NCBI RefSeq assembly: GCF_029760955.1
Contig: NZ_CP121683.1
Coordinates: 62,001 to 126,000 of the forward strand
DNA length: 64,000 nt
Origin: Streptomyces cathayae
Lineage (GTDB): Bacteria; Actinomycetota; Actinomycetes; Streptomycetales; Streptomycetaceae
Direction of reading: 5' to 3'
The notes below the pieces were generated by a model, which made no database searches, was not told where the DNA came from, and saw only the letters and a program-made list of their open reading frames with translations. Positions 26,122-35,165 of the stretch are shown piece by piece (positions within the stretch are counted from its first letter, which is position 1; the number at the start of each line of letters is the position of its first letter). Made by a program: the position numbers and the translations under genes.

Positions 26122-26989
26122 GGGCATTGTCACGTTGGCTGACCGGCCTGAGACGATCTTGGAGCTGGTCGTGCCAGGGAGGGGTTCGCTCGTGTCGTCC
26201 GCGCCGCCGTCGTACAAGGGTCACCGGTACCCGGTGGAGATCATCGCGCACTGCGTGTGGCTGTACCACCGCTTCCCGCTCAGCTTCCGCGAGGTCGAGG
26301 AGTTGATGCTGGAGCACGGCGTGCTCGTCTCCCACGAGACCATCCGGCGGTGGTGCCTGAAGTTCGGGCAGTCCTACGCCAACGCACTGCGCCGCCGACG
26401 CCCCCGCCCGGGGGACAAATGGCACCTGGACGAGGTCTTCATCAAGATCAACGGAGAGCGGAAGTACCTGTGGCGGGCGGTGGACGCCGACGGGATCGTG
26501 CTGGACATCCTCGTGCAGAACCGCCGTGACAAGGCCGCGGCCAAGCGGTTCTTCAGGAAGCTGATGAAGGCCACCCAGTCGGTGCCACGAGTGATCGTCA
26601 CCGACAAACTCCGCTCCTCCGGCGCCGCCCACCGCGAGGCGATGCCCTCCGTCGAGCACCGCTGTCACCAGGGCCTGAACAACCGGGCCGAAAACAGTCA
26701 TCAGCCGACGAGGCAGCGCGAGCGCGCGATGAAAGGCTTCCGCTCCGTCGGCGGGGCGCAGCGGTTCCTGTCCGCGTTCGGCGGTATCTCGCCCCACTTC
26801 AGGCCCCACCGCCACCTGATGACAGCCTCCGGCTACCGAGCCGAGATGACTATCCGCTTCGCGATCTGGGACCAGATCACCGGCGCTGCCGGCCGGCCCG
26901 CCGCGGCCTGACCCCAGGCCCGAAGCGCAAGCCCACCACGCCCCGACGCGCCATCAGACAGTCACGCACCCAACAACATGACAACGCCC
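26122..26989 (+). mobile_element. IS6-family insertion sequence, 868 bp
   Basis: The ends are inverted repeats, GGGCATTGTCACGTTG on the left and the complement of GGGCGTTGTCATGTTG on the right, identical at 14 of 16 positions. The length and the single transposase fit the IS6 family. No 8-bp target duplication is visible, and the two flanks are relics of different transposons. The present junctions probably arose by recombination or deletion after insertion, which is common for IS6 elements because they transpose by cointegrates. Confidence 0.8.
26192..26911 (+). CDS. IS6-family transposase
   Basis: A 239-residue DDE transposase. The start at GTG 26192 follows a GGGAGGGG ribosome site by about 7 nt; the open frame extends further upstream but runs out of the element. 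It shows SSAPPSYKGHRYPVEIIAHC, the helix-turn-helix-like LMLEHGVLVSHETIRRW, and the catalytic residues in KWHLDEVFIKI (D), VIVTDKLRS (D) and GLNNRAENSH (E). The length is normal for the family, and no frameshift is seen, so the element may still be active. Confidence 0.9.
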   Translation: MSSAPPSYKGHRYPVEIIAHCVWLYHRFPLSFREVEELMLEHGVLVSHETIRRWCLKFGQSYANALRRRRPRPGDKWHLDEVFIKINGERKYLWRAVDADGIVLDILVQNRRDKAAAKRFFRKLMKATQSVPRVIVTDKLRSSGAAHREAMPSVEHRCHQGLNNRAENSHQPTRQRERAMKGFRSVGGAQRFLSAFGGISPHFRPHRHLMTASGYRAEMTIRFAIWDQITGAAGRPAAA

Positions 26990-27364
26990 GGCCGCGCGTA
27001 TTCCTCACGTGCCATCCGCAGCCAGCTGCGACGCCGGGGCATCCGTGCGGTCATCTCGCAGCCGTCCGACCGAGTCGGCCACCGCCTGCGGCGAGGCCGA
27101 CTCGGTGGTCGTCCGCCCGGCTTCGGCAGCGAGGCATACAGGCAGCGGAACACCGTCGAGCGGTGCATCAACCGCCTCAAGCAGTGGCGCGGCCTGGCTA
27201 CACGAACCGACAAGCTCGCGATCGCCTATCAGGCCGCACTCCACCTCGCGGGCATCCTCAACCGGCCGGACACGACGCTGACCGAAGAGACAGAACCTAA
27301 GCCGCGACGAGCCAGGTCGTCTCAGCAGTCAGCCCCGCCCGGCACTCAGCCGGAGCGGGACTGA
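26990..27364 (+). pseudogene. C-terminal fragment of an IS5-type transposase
   Basis: The reading frame starts inside the IS6 right end but only matches a transposase from GRAYSSRAIRSQLRRRGI onward, followed by GRPPGFGSEAYRQRNTVERC and NRLKQWRGLATRTDK, a pattern typical of the C-terminus of IS5/IS427-group transposases. The N-terminal half and first catalytic residues are missing. After LAGILNRPD the sequence loses similarity and runs on to 27364. It is a truncated relic left of the accessory region. Confidence 0.75.
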
Positions 27365-27489
27365 TCAGTATGTGTGGCGTGAAGGGCGGTCGCCTACGCG
27401 GCGAAAGGCTCTGCAGGGCTTCAGCCGAACGATCGTCCCTGCAGGCGATAGATGAGGCCCGGGACACTGTCCCCTCCACCACGTTCCTT

Positions 27490-29009
27490 TCAACCGTGCG
27501 AGTCCGGCAGATGTTCCCGGGCAGGAGTCTCGTTTTGTGAGGGCGGTTCTGGCAGATCGGGGTGGCCGTGGATCCAGGACAGGCCTCCCAGATCCAGGCG
27601 CCGGCGAGTGCGGGTGACGGCCACGTAGGCCAGGCGGGCTTCGGCACCGTCGATGGGGCCGGGCGGCGCCGGAACGCCCGTGCGATCGCCGAAGTGGTTG
27701 TCCTGGGTGCGCTCGAAATCGTCGGCGATCAGCACACAGGGCCATTCGCGCCCCTTGGCCTTGTGGGCGGTGGAGACGGTGACCTGGGCGTGCGGTTCGG
27801 GGACAAGGTGGTCGACGGCGGTGAGGATGGCCTCGGTGCCGTGGGTGTCGACGAGGTGGACCAGGGGCTGTAGGTCGCGTCCGGCCGGGTCGTGGGCGGC
27901 ATAGTCCTGCAGGTCGCCCCAGGAGGGGAAGAGGGTCAGTTCGGGGTGGTGTGTGCGGCGGCCTTCCTTGAGGTCGCGGGCGGCGAGGGCGAGGGTGCGC
28001 AGGCTGTCTCCTCCCCCGGCCAGGGCGACGGAGTATCCGGCGGCCATGAGGGTCATGACCTGGGCCATGGCGCCGGCGTTGGTGCGGCACAGCACAGCGT
28101 CCGGGCGGGTGATGGGGCCGAGTTCGGTGGGCACGGTGGGGGTGCCGGTGAGGCGGATGGGGGCGTCGGCCAGGTGGAGCCAGCGGTTGGCTTCCGCGGC
28201 GAGGTCGGGGCCGAAGCGGAAGGACTGCGAGAGGGCGAGCTGGGTGCCGTCGAAGCCGGTCATGACGTCCTTGGCGCCGCGCCAGTGGTAGATGGCCTGG
28301 GCGGAGTCGCCGACCATGACCAGTTGGGCGTGGCCGCGCTGGTGAAGGAAGATCTGTTCGACGACGGGGTTGGTGTCCTGGGCCTCGTCCAGCAGCAGGA
28401 AGTCCGCTTCGAGTTTCGGGTGGGTGAGGGCCCAGATCTTCAGGTAGTGGTCGTGGTCGAAGCGCACCGCGCCGTCGTCGGGGTGCTGCAGGTCGGCCCA
28501 GGCCTTGTGGGCGAAGGGCACGATGTGGGCGGCGAGAGCTGGGTGTGGAGGTCGCTGTCTTCCAGGTTGCGCAGGCGGGGGACGTGGTGGCGGGTGATCG
28601 TGGTGTCGGCGGTGTGGCAGAAGCGCATCACGGTGCGCAGGGTGGCGTTGGAGAGGGCCTTCTGGGTGACGTCGCGGTCGCCGATGCGGAGGGCTTTGGT
28701 GAGGCCGAGGGCTTGTCCGGTCTGCCAGGCCGGGCGGCGGGGTGCGTTCAGGCGGCGGGTGTAGCGGTGGCCGACGGCGGCGTAGGCCAGGGCGTGGGCG
28801 GTCTTGCACAGGACGTTCTTGGGGAAGCGGGCCGCGGCGTCCTGGGCGATGGCGCGGTTGTAGGCGAGGTAGCGGCCGCGGCGTGTGGTGGTGCGGGCGA
28901 GCAGGGCCAGGGTGGTGGTCTTGCCGGTGCCCGCGCCGGCCTGGACCGTCAGGTGGTCGCCGGTGGTGAAGGCGTCGGCTGCGGCGGTCTGCTCGTCGGT
29001 CGGGTTCAT
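27490..29009 (-). pseudogene. UvrD/Rep-like superfamily 1 helicase, one frameshift
   Basis: The N-terminal part (from ATG 29009, MNPTDEQTAAADAF) carries the Walker A QAGAGTGKTTT and LAYNRAIAQDAAARFP. After about 157 codons the frame is lost near 28533-28538 and resumes one base off with AAHIVPFAHKAWADLQ, motif II LLLDEAQDTNPV, GDSAQAIYHWRGA, QSFRFGP, TVSTAHKAKGREW and YVAVTRTRRRL. Restoring one base gives 506 residues, a normal size for small UvrD-like helicases. The start overlaps the upstream gene by ATGA. Helicases of this type are often found with mobile or defence genes. Whether the frameshift is real is undecided. Confidence 0.85.
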
Positions 29010-29482
29010 GGCGTGGGTCCTTGGGGGGTTCGGGTGAGTGCGTGCCCCATCGCGGCCAGGAGGTGGGCGGGGGCGGTGTGGGCGAGAAGCCGGCGTACGT
29101 CGTGCTCGAGGCGTTTCACTTCGTGATCGGTGTGCTCGGCGAGGGCCCGGTGGACGGCTCGTTCCAGGAGGCGCTCGGGCTTTTGTCCGGTCTGGAGGGC
29201 CGTCGTCTGAAGGGCTGTGTGTGCGGCGGGCGGGAGGGCGAGGTTGAGCAGCACCTGTCCGCTCGCGTCCGGGTAGTGGGTGGTGATCACGTCGAGGGGG
29301 AGCCGGTCTGTGAGGCGTCGGCGCAGCCGGTGGGCGGCCCGGTCGGGGGTCTTGGCGGGTACGAGTGCCATCAGGCGGGTGGTGTCGCAGTTGGCGGCGA
29401 GCGGCATCCTGCGGCAGGCCGCGTCGAGTTCGGCCGGGTTCAGGGGGCGGGTGAGGGTGATCTCCAGGGCGTGGTGCGGCAT
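29006..29482 (-). CDS. Hypothetical protein, helicase operon
   Basis: A 158-residue protein of unrecognised family, between the DUF6083-like gene (3 bp upstream) and the helicase (ATGA overlap), so it is co-translated with both. It begins HALEITLTRPLNPAELDAAC and contains a central RAAHRLRRRLTDRLPLDVIT and a C-terminal helical, charged stretch (ERLLERAVHRALAEHTDHEV). No enzymatic motif, membrane span or zinc ligand set is visible. It could be a helicase partner or nucleic-acid-binding subunit; this rests on context only. Confidence 0.7.
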   Translation of the reverse strand: MPHHALEITLTRPLNPAELDAACRRMPLAANCDTTRLMALVPAKTPDRAAHRLRRRLTDRLPLDVITTHYPDASGQVLLNLALPPAAHTALQTTALQTGQKPERLLERAVHRALAEHTDHEVKRLEHDVRRLLAHTAPAHLLAAMGHALTRTPQGPTP

Positions 29483-29485
29483 TTT

Positions 29486-30376
29486 TCACCGCCGGTGGGG
29501 CTGGGGCGGCGCGGGGTGCGGCAGCCGGGTGTGGAGGTGGGCGGCGTGCAGGAGCGGGTCGAGGGGCTGCCAGTCGGCCAGGGCCAGGTCGGCAGCGGCG
29601 GGGGCGGCGGTGTGGGTGGTGCAGCGTTGGGCGCGCCAGCGCAGTTGCTCGGCGTAGGGCAGGTGGTTGAGATCGTAGACGGCCATGCTTCCGCCGGGGA
29701 GGGCGAGTTGGCCGCGGTGGGGCTGGATGGGCAGCAGCGTCCAGCGCCCGGCCGGGTGGGCCGGGTCGAGGATCGGCTGGGTGCAGCGGTGGCGCTGGCG
29801 GGTCTGGGCGATGCAGCGGATGTCTGCGACGGGGCCTTCGCCGAGGTAATGCGTCAGGAGAATTCGCACGACGGGTCGGACCGGCCGGTCACGGTCGGTG
29901 TTCGGGAGCGTGGTGGCGGGCGTGGGGGACGCAGGGGTGAAGGTGCCGGTGTCGATCAGGCGGCGGGAGCGCACGGCGAGTTGGCGGCGCAGCGCCATGA
30001 GGCGGGGATCGGTGGCGCGGGGGTGTGTGGTGGGCCGGGGGCAGAGGGCGGCGTGCGGGATGCGGCACCAGCCGCTGCCGTCGTCATGGGGGTGGGCGAT
30101 GCCGCCGCTGAGGTGCCAGCGGCAGGCTTCGGGCACGTCGGCGGTGGCGACTTCCGCCGGGTGCAGGGCGATGGGCCGGTGGTCGGTGCGCTGGTGCCAG
30201 TCGATGCGGTTGCCGCAGCTGCGGCAGCGGCCGGTCTGTCCGGCGCGCAGCAGGCGGCTGGGGCTGTGCGCGGCGACCTGCAGGGAGCGGCGGGGCTGGC
30301 GGGGGCGGGGGCTGCCGTCCCAGTGGTGGCCGGGGGTGGAGTGGGGGCGCATGGCGGGCAAAGTGCCAGGCGGCAC
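29486..30376 (-). CDS. DUF6083-like zinc-binding protein
   Basis: A 296-residue protein. The N-terminal CRSCGNRIDW, then PIALHPAEVATADVPEACRW and HLSGGIAHPHDDGSGWCRIP, resemble the Streptomyces DUF6083 family, whose members are short Cys/His-rich proteins on plasmids and chromosome arms. The C-terminal half (RCIAQTRQRHRCTQPILDP, then HLPYAEQLRWRAQRC) is also cysteine-bearing. The start is uncertain: GTG 30376 or ATG 30352, neither with a ribosome site. It heads the leftward group that includes the UvrD-like helicase. Function unknown; nucleic acid or protein binding through zinc is plausible. Confidence 0.65.
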   Translation of the reverse strand: MPPGTLPAMRPHSTPGHHWDGSPRPRQPRRSLQVAAHSPSRLLRAGQTGRCRSCGNRIDWHQRTDHRPIALHPAEVATADVPEACRWHLSGGIAHPHDDGSGWCRIPHAALCPRPTTHPRATDPRLMALRRQLAVRSRRLIDTGTFTPASPTPATTLPNTDRDRPVRPVVRILLTHYLGEGPVADIRCIAQTRQRHRCTQPILDPAHPAGRWTLLPIQPHRGQLALPGGSMAVYDLNHLPYAEQLRWRAQRCTTHTAAPAAADLALADWQPLDPLLHAAHLHTRLPHPAPPQPHRR

Positions 30377-30523
30377 GCGGTCATGGGGGGTGCTGCGGCG
30401 GGGATGTCCCCCGGCCGGCCCAGCGCGCCCGAACGGATCAGCCGGTATGCGATCGGGCGTTCGGTGTCTGCTCGTCGATTCGGGTGATTCCTTGCGCTCC
30501 CTCTTTATGCGGAGGGGGCGGTG

Positions 30524-30787
30524 TCAGGGGGTGTGGGTGCCGGGCGGGGTGTGGTCGGAGCACAGGGCGCCCAGCAGGTGGTCGATCGGCACGTCGAAGG
30601 CGTGGGCGAGGGCGTGCCAGGTGGCGACGTTGCCGGCGGCGCGGCCGTGTTCGAGGTCGATGAGGGTGCGCCGGGCCAGGCCGCTGCGGCTGGCGAGTTC
30701 GTCGAAGCTCCAGCCGCGTTCGACCCGTAGGCGCGCCAGCTGGAGGCGCAGTGCGGTGGTGTCGGGGTCGGGCGGCAAGATCGTCAC
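30524..30787 (-). CDS. XRE-family helix-turn-helix regulator
   Basis: A small Cro/CI-type DNA-binding protein, 87 residues from GTG 30787. An in-frame GTG at 30838 would add 17 residues but lies inside a palindrome. The domain reads LRLQLARLRVERGWSFDELA, SRSGLARRTLIDLEHGR and HALAHAFDVPIDHLLGAL. Two inverted repeats directly upstream are likely operators, so it probably represses itself and perhaps the divergent gene at 30960. It lies 147 bp upstream of the DUF6083-helicase group on the same strand and may control that too. Confidence 0.88.
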   Translation of the reverse strand: MTILPPDPDTTALRLQLARLRVERGWSFDELASRSGLARRTLIDLEHGRAAGNVATWHALAHAFDVPIDHLLGALCSDHTPPGTHTP

Positions 30788-30793
30788 CCCACC

Positions 30794-30839
30794 ATCCGAA
30801 GGTTCGGATATCCGCCCTGTCAGTGCAGATTTCTGCACT
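30794..30839. promoter_or_regulatory. Two inverted repeats at the XRE promoter
   Basis: ATCCGAAGGTTCGGAT (30794-30809; 7-bp arms, 2-bp spacer) and AGTGCAGATTTCTGCACT (30822-30839; 8-bp arms, 2-bp spacer) lie 12 bp apart between the XRE gene and the divergent gene at 30960. Their different sequences suggest two regulators, or an operator plus a promoter-proximal palindrome. Confidence 0.7.
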
Positions 30840-30959
30840 ATTTACTGGGAGCGGGTGACGTGCGGTACAAGGATCCGCACTACCGTGCGTCCGTCTCCGG
30901 CCTCCTGGCGCCGGGGCACCGGCCATCGCAGTACGGACAGTTGGGAGGACGACCAGCCG

Positions 30960-31985
30960 ATGAGGCTTGCCGGCGCGCATACCGCGGTGCGGCGTATCTG
31001 GACAGTGGAGCTGCGTCCGCGAGCGGGCGGCCTGACGCTCGCCTGCCTCTCCTGCGCTCCTCCTGCCGCTCCCCTGGAGGCCGCCTCCGCACGATCCGCC
31101 GCCCTGACGCATCTGGCCCGCCATGCCCGCACCGACGCATTGCCGACGTACCTGCGCAGCTGCCAGTGCCGAACGCAGGGCTGCTGGTGGCATCCGCGGC
31201 ACCGCGGGTGTGCCGGGCCGGTACTGCTCGCCCTCACCCGCGACCGCAGCGGCCGCACCTGGCGACTGGCCGACACCTGCGCGGCCTGCGCGGCGGCCAC
31301 CAGCCATACCGCCGCCGTGCCCGACACGCTGATCGGCTCCTCCCGGCCGCACCCCTCCCCCGGCCGACCAGCCCCCGCACACCCCGGGTTTCGTCCAGGG
31401 CTCAAGGAACAGGTGCGCGTGCGGGAGACGCTCACCTACCTCGCCGCCGCGCTGCCCCGGTTCACCTCCCCCGCCGCCCGGCTCCTGGCCCTGCAATGCG
31501 CCCTGCGCACCGACACCCGCGCACGGGTCCGGCTTCCGGTAGGCCTGCTGCGCGGCATGCGCCTGCGCGGACACCGCGAACTGTGGCAGGAACTGGCCCA
31601 CGTCGGCTGGCTGGAACCGCCGGACTTCAAATCGGCACCCGTACAGCTGCGGCTGCTCGATGCCGCGGCCCTGGACCAGGCACCCACTCGCCGCGCCCGC
31701 CGCCGCGCCGCCCACTGGGCACTGCACCCCGCACCCCTGGCCCTGCCGGCCGCGCCACCCGCACTGCGGCTGACCGCCCTGGTGCTGGCCGCACACGCCT
31801 CCGCCCACGCCGAACACCGCGTCGAGATGGACATCCTCGCCCGACTGTGCGGGCACTCCCCGCAGCAGACCACAGAACTCCTCGACCGGCTGGTGGCATC
31901 GCAGACCCTGGCCGGCTGGCAGCACGACCGGGAAACCGACGAGATCTCCTGGCAGTTACCAACACTGCCCCGGCCAGGACACTGA
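30960..31985 (+). CDS. Cysteine-rich protein with C-terminal winged-helix-like region
   Basis: A 341-residue protein of unrecognised family, starting at ATG 30960 after GGAGG. The N-terminal ~130 residues hold repeated cysteine pairs and singles (LACLSCAPP, CQCRTQGCWWH, CAGP, DTCAACAA), which look like one or two zinc sites. The C-terminus (MDILARLCGHSPQQTTELLD, RLVASQTLAGWQHDRETDE) resembles a winged-helix DNA-binding module. It is divergent from the XRE gene across the double palindrome. A plasmid- or element-borne regulator is the best guess. Confidence 0.7.
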   Translation: MRLAGAHTAVRRIWTVELRPRAGGLTLACLSCAPPAAPLEAASARSAALTHLARHARTDALPTYLRSCQCRTQGCWWHPRHRGCAGPVLLALTRDRSGRTWRLADTCAACAAATSHTAAVPDTLIGSSRPHPSPGRPAPAHPGFRPGLKEQVRVRETLTYLAAALPRFTSPAARLLALQCALRTDTRARVRLPVGLLRGMRLRGHRELWQELAHVGWLEPPDFKSAPVQLRLLDAAALDQAPTRRARRRAAHWALHPAPLALPAAPPALRLTALVLAAHASAHAEHRVEMDILARLCGHSPQQTTELLDRLVASQTLAGWQHDRETDEISWQLPTLPRPGH

Positions 31986-32205
31986 CACCGGCCGGCAGGC
32001 AACCGCCCCCTCTCGAAGAGCCAGGGGCAGACAGCTCTCGACAGCAACGTCCGGTTCCCCCGCCGTTGCCGGGTCTACGCTGGCGCAGGCCGCAGCCCCC
32101 GCGGTCCCGCACACAGTCCAGTGCGCGGACAGCCCGCTCCCCGACCACGCGCACACACCGACACCTCCCGGCGGCGTGGCCGGCGAGCCGACGAAAGGCC
32201 CCGTC

Positions 32206-32817
32206 ATGCCAAAAACCCAGGCCCCCACCACCGAACTGGCGTCGCAATACCGTGCCCAGGTGACCGGCGACCTCGAACGCAACGTCCAGGAGCAGGAGCG
32301 CATCGGGGCGGAAATCACCGCCCTTCAGGAGCGGTTGACCGCCCTGCGGCAGGACCACACCGTGCTGGTGAGCGTGCAGCAGGCACTCGGCCTCACCACG
32401 GCGCCGGCCAAGCCCGCAGCCGGGCCCGACAGTGCCGCCCTGCCCTCTCCCCGGAAGGCAGCCGCCGCCGAGCCCGGCAAGCGGACGGCGAGGAAGCCCG
32501 CCGCCAAAAAGGCCGCGGCCAAGGCGTCCGGCACGGCGAAGACGGCCCGGCCCACCCTGGTCGACCTCATCCGCCACCACCTCGCCGAGCAGAGCGAACC
32601 GCGCTCCGCCGCCGAGATCTCCGCCGCGCTCGGCCAGGCCCATCCCGAGCGCGGCATCAAGACCAAGGTCGTCCGCGTCACGCTCGAAGGACTCGTGGCC
32701 AAGAGCCAGGCCCAGCGCACCAAGCAGGGCACCTCGGTCTTCTACACCGCCCCCGCCGCACCGGAGCCCACGACCGCCGCCCAGGCCGAGAAGCGCCCCG
32801 CAGACGCCGACCGCTGA
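32206..32817 (+). CDS. Coiled-coil plus winged-helix protein, copy 1
   Basis: A 203-residue protein with three parts: an N-terminal coiled coil (~5-60: YRAQVTGDLERNVQEQERIG, ITALQERLTALRQDHTVLV), a low-complexity Lys/Ala linker similar to histone-H1-like tails (KPAAKKAAAKASGTAKTA), and a C-terminal winged-helix-like module (TLVDLIRHHLAEQSEPRSAA, then RVTLEGLVAKSQAQRTKQG). AAAGG precedes ATG 32206. A paralogue of the same layout lies at 37577. The basic linker and winged helix point to DNA binding, perhaps as a nucleoid-associated or silencing protein. Confidence 0.78.
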   Translation: MPKTQAPTTELASQYRAQVTGDLERNVQEQERIGAEITALQERLTALRQDHTVLVSVQQALGLTTAPAKPAAGPDSAALPSPRKAAAAEPGKRTARKPAAKKAAAKASGTAKTARPTLVDLIRHHLAEQSEPRSAAEISAALGQAHPERGIKTKVVRVTLEGLVAKSQAQRTKQGTSVFYTAPAAPEPTTAAQAEKRPADADR

Positions 32818-33083
32818 AACACGGGGGCATTCTTTCGTCACCCGCCTCCGTCTGCCGCCACCCGAGCCCCGGACTCGCCTTGCGCGCCGCACCATCAACT
32901 CAACAGCCTGCGCGGCACAAAAGGCAGTTCAGCCCATGTATTACTCTCCGGGTGATGGGAGCTGGCTATCGATGCCGGATGAGACGCTGGCAGGGTGCCG
33001 CGCATCCCGAGACAGGTCATCCGCGGCGTCCGATGGCGAAGTGGGCCGAGGAGATCTGAGATTATCGTCGGGCAAATCTCAGG

Positions 33084-33599
33084 TCAGTGCAGGATCACTC
33101 GTGCAAGGGCGGCGTGGAGGCTTCCATCGCTGGCGGCGGCTCCGAGCTGCGGTGCAGTGGGGTCGCCGGCCACGCCCGTACACAGCACGACGCAGTTTTG
33201 CGTCTGCAGCATCTCCCACATCGCGTCGGTGAGACGGTCGCAGACCGCAGGGCGGATGATCATCGGTTTGCCTTCTTGAGGAGCGGCACCGTGGATGCCC
33301 TCCAGGGCTCTGGCTGCGGTGCTGAAAACTGCCGTCCACTCGGGGCTGACCGACGGGATGGCCGCTCCTCGCCATAGGGGCCAGGCAAAAAATTCGTTCA
33401 GCTGCCGGACCTGTTCGGCGCCGCCGACGGCGTTCAGGGCGATCAGGACGGCTCGGGTTCTGTTGAGTGTGATCTCCGTCTGGCGGCCTTGCTGTCGGAC
33501 GTTCCCGAGGCGTGAGGTATCCAGGCCGACATGGGTCACGCTGAGGTTGATGGCGGGCAGCTGGAGTGCTTCACGGGGCGTACCCGGATATGTGGTCAC
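33084..33599 (-). CDS. Hypothetical protein
   Basis: A 171-residue protein with strongly G/C-biased third codon positions, which supports real coding. It begins at a GTG (33599) without a clear ribosome site and contains HVGLDTSRLGNVRQQGRQTE, NRTRAVLIALNAVGGAEQVR and IIRPAVCDRLTDAMWEMLQ. No family, catalytic motif or membrane span is recognised. It is divergent from the MerR-like gene at 33905, and the gap includes an AT-rich stretch. The 266 bp between it and the preceding gene (32818-33083) show nothing recognisable. Confidence 0.6.
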   Translation of the reverse strand: MTTYPGTPREALQLPAINLSVTHVGLDTSRLGNVRQQGRQTEITLNRTRAVLIALNAVGGAEQVRQLNEFFAWPLWRGAAIPSVSPEWTAVFSTAARALEGIHGAAPQEGKPMIIRPAVCDRLTDAMWEMLQTQNCVVLCTGVAGDPTAPQLGAAASDGSLHAALARVILH

Positions 33600-33904
33600 C
33601 GTCCAAGGATGGGGAGGTCAGCCGCGAGGTCGCCACCCATTACCGCCGATTCATCACAATGCATGATGGCTTGACTTTGTTTGATTTCTTTTCGTTTCTT
33701 TTGGGGCCGGGCAGGTACATCGGGCCCAGCGTGCTGTCTGCGCCGGATCGAGCAGGCGGCCACGCCGCCCCGCCTGTCACAGGGCATGCCATCCCCGCCC
33801 GCTGCGGCAACACGACATTCCCCGACCCGGCTCGAAGCCGCGAACGTCCAGCGCCCCGCGCTCACTTACGAGGACTTCGGAACGCCCTTCCGTACGTTGA
33901 GCCT
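33600..33904. other. Divergent intergenic region with AT-rich stretch
   Basis: A 305-bp gap between divergent genes. Around 33671-33704 it contains an unusual T-rich run (TTGACTTTGTTTGATTTC and following) in otherwise very GC-rich DNA. TTGACT could be a -35 element, but no convincing -10 box at the right distance was found. The rest shows no gene or repeat. Confidence 0.4.
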
Positions 33905-34930
33905 ATGGTGAGAACTCAACCCAGTGCGGCAGACCGCCACTTGATCCGAATCACAGCCGCATCCGGCCTGAAGCTGAGCCCCTACCAACTGGAACGGTGG
34001 CGCACGGCCGGGCTGATCCCCCGGCCTGGACCGGACACGCAGTTGGAGATCGGCAACACCAAGGTCTACCCACCGGAGACAGCCGCCCTCGTTGCAGGGC
34101 TCCTGGTATGTGCTCCGCTGTGCAGAACCAACGACGACCTGGCACTTCTGGCGTTCTTCAACGAGGTGCCGGTGCCCTTCGATCCCGTGCGCGCAGCCCT
34201 GCTTAAGGCCTATTTCCCTCAGTACAGCATGGCCCGGAAACGAGACAATGAGGCATTGGAGCGCATCCCGGCGGAGCACCGCGGCCAGGAGGAACCCTGG
34301 TACAACTGGGCAGAAGCCGCAGCCTTTCTGGACATGGAGAACCAAGCGGCCGTCCAGCAGATGAGAGACAATCTCCGACGCCGCCGCGACCTGGCGACAG
34401 CATCGCGCGCCGAGCTCGACGAACGCGTCTGCGGCGTGCTCATCTGGCTGAACGCGCCGGCCTTGCCGACGCACGACAGCGTGTTCATGGCGGACCTGCG
34501 CGCAGCCATGGCGTTCGCCGGACCGCCCGAGCGGTCCCGGGCAGCGTGGCTGCTCGCAGCGCACTGTCACAGCGAACAGCTCGCAGAGCGCAGCGAAACG
34601 TCCGGCATGGAGCGGCTTGATACCTTCCTGGCCTTGGCCGACGAGGAGTTGCAGTCCCTGCGGGAGCAGGTGCGAGAGTCTCTGGACGCTATGTGGCACA
34701 TGGCGTCGGAGGGGCGCTACCGCCACTTCGATGTGAACTCTGCCGGGATGGCCCGCATGGCGGGCCGCATGCTCGTGGAATGGACCACCGCGCGCCGGGC
34801 GCACCCTCCGGGATCGCGTCCCGCCCAGCTGCTGGTAGACAGTCTGCGTAGCCTGTGGTCCCTGTGCTCGACCGACTCCGTCGGAGAAGGCCGCGCCGCG
34901 TTCCAGTGCAGGACCCGGCCCGGGCGATAG
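33905..34930 (+). CDS. MerR-like N-terminal helix-turn-helix protein of unknown function
   Basis: A 341-residue protein from ATG 33905. The first 65 residues look like a MerR-type domain (GLKLSPYQLERWRTAGLIP, then KVYPPETAALVAGLLVCAPL). The rest is helical, contains MARKRDNEALERIPAEHRG and YNWAEAAAFLDMENQAAVQQ, and resembles no effector domain I recognise. The gene is followed after 235 bp by the 649-residue unknown gene on the same strand. It may regulate that gene or form a two-component module with it. Confidence 0.7.
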   Translation: MVRTQPSAADRHLIRITAASGLKLSPYQLERWRTAGLIPRPGPDTQLEIGNTKVYPPETAALVAGLLVCAPLCRTNDDLALLAFFNEVPVPFDPVRAALLKAYFPQYSMARKRDNEALERIPAEHRGQEEPWYNWAEAAAFLDMENQAAVQQMRDNLRRRRDLATASRAELDERVCGVLIWLNAPALPTHDSVFMADLRAAMAFAGPPERSRAAWLLAAHCHSEQLAERSETSGMERLDTFLALADEELQSLREQVRESLDAMWHMASEGRYRHFDVNSAGMARMAGRMLVEWTTARRAHPPGSRPAQLLVDSLRSLWSLCSTDSVGEGRAAFQCRTRPGR

Positions 34931-35165
34931 TCTCCGGGATCTCACGCCGCACGCGTATCAAAGTCAGCAGCTCATGGGGCCGGGGCCAGTCGGCAACCGG
35001 ACGCTTCAGCGGAATGAGGTCAGGCGGACGCCTCCTACATCAGGGCCTGAAAGCAAGGCAGCGGACCGCGCAGCGCGGCTGCGCCGGTGCCAGCGCAGCC
35101 AATGTCGGTGACGTACGGCAGCATGCCGACCGAGCAGCCCTACAAGATGCGACGGAGAAGAACCC

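Noticed and set aside
1531..26815. Many long open frames opposite the catabolic genes, for example around 1639-3330 and 11661-13301
   Set aside because: They are antisense shadows caused by high GC at third codon positions; the proteins lack any domain and are rich in Arg, Gly, Asp and Val.
33671..33704. T-rich stretch as a sigma-70 promoter
   Set aside because: A TTGACT box exists, but no -10 element at proper spacing was found, so it was listed only as an AT-rich region.
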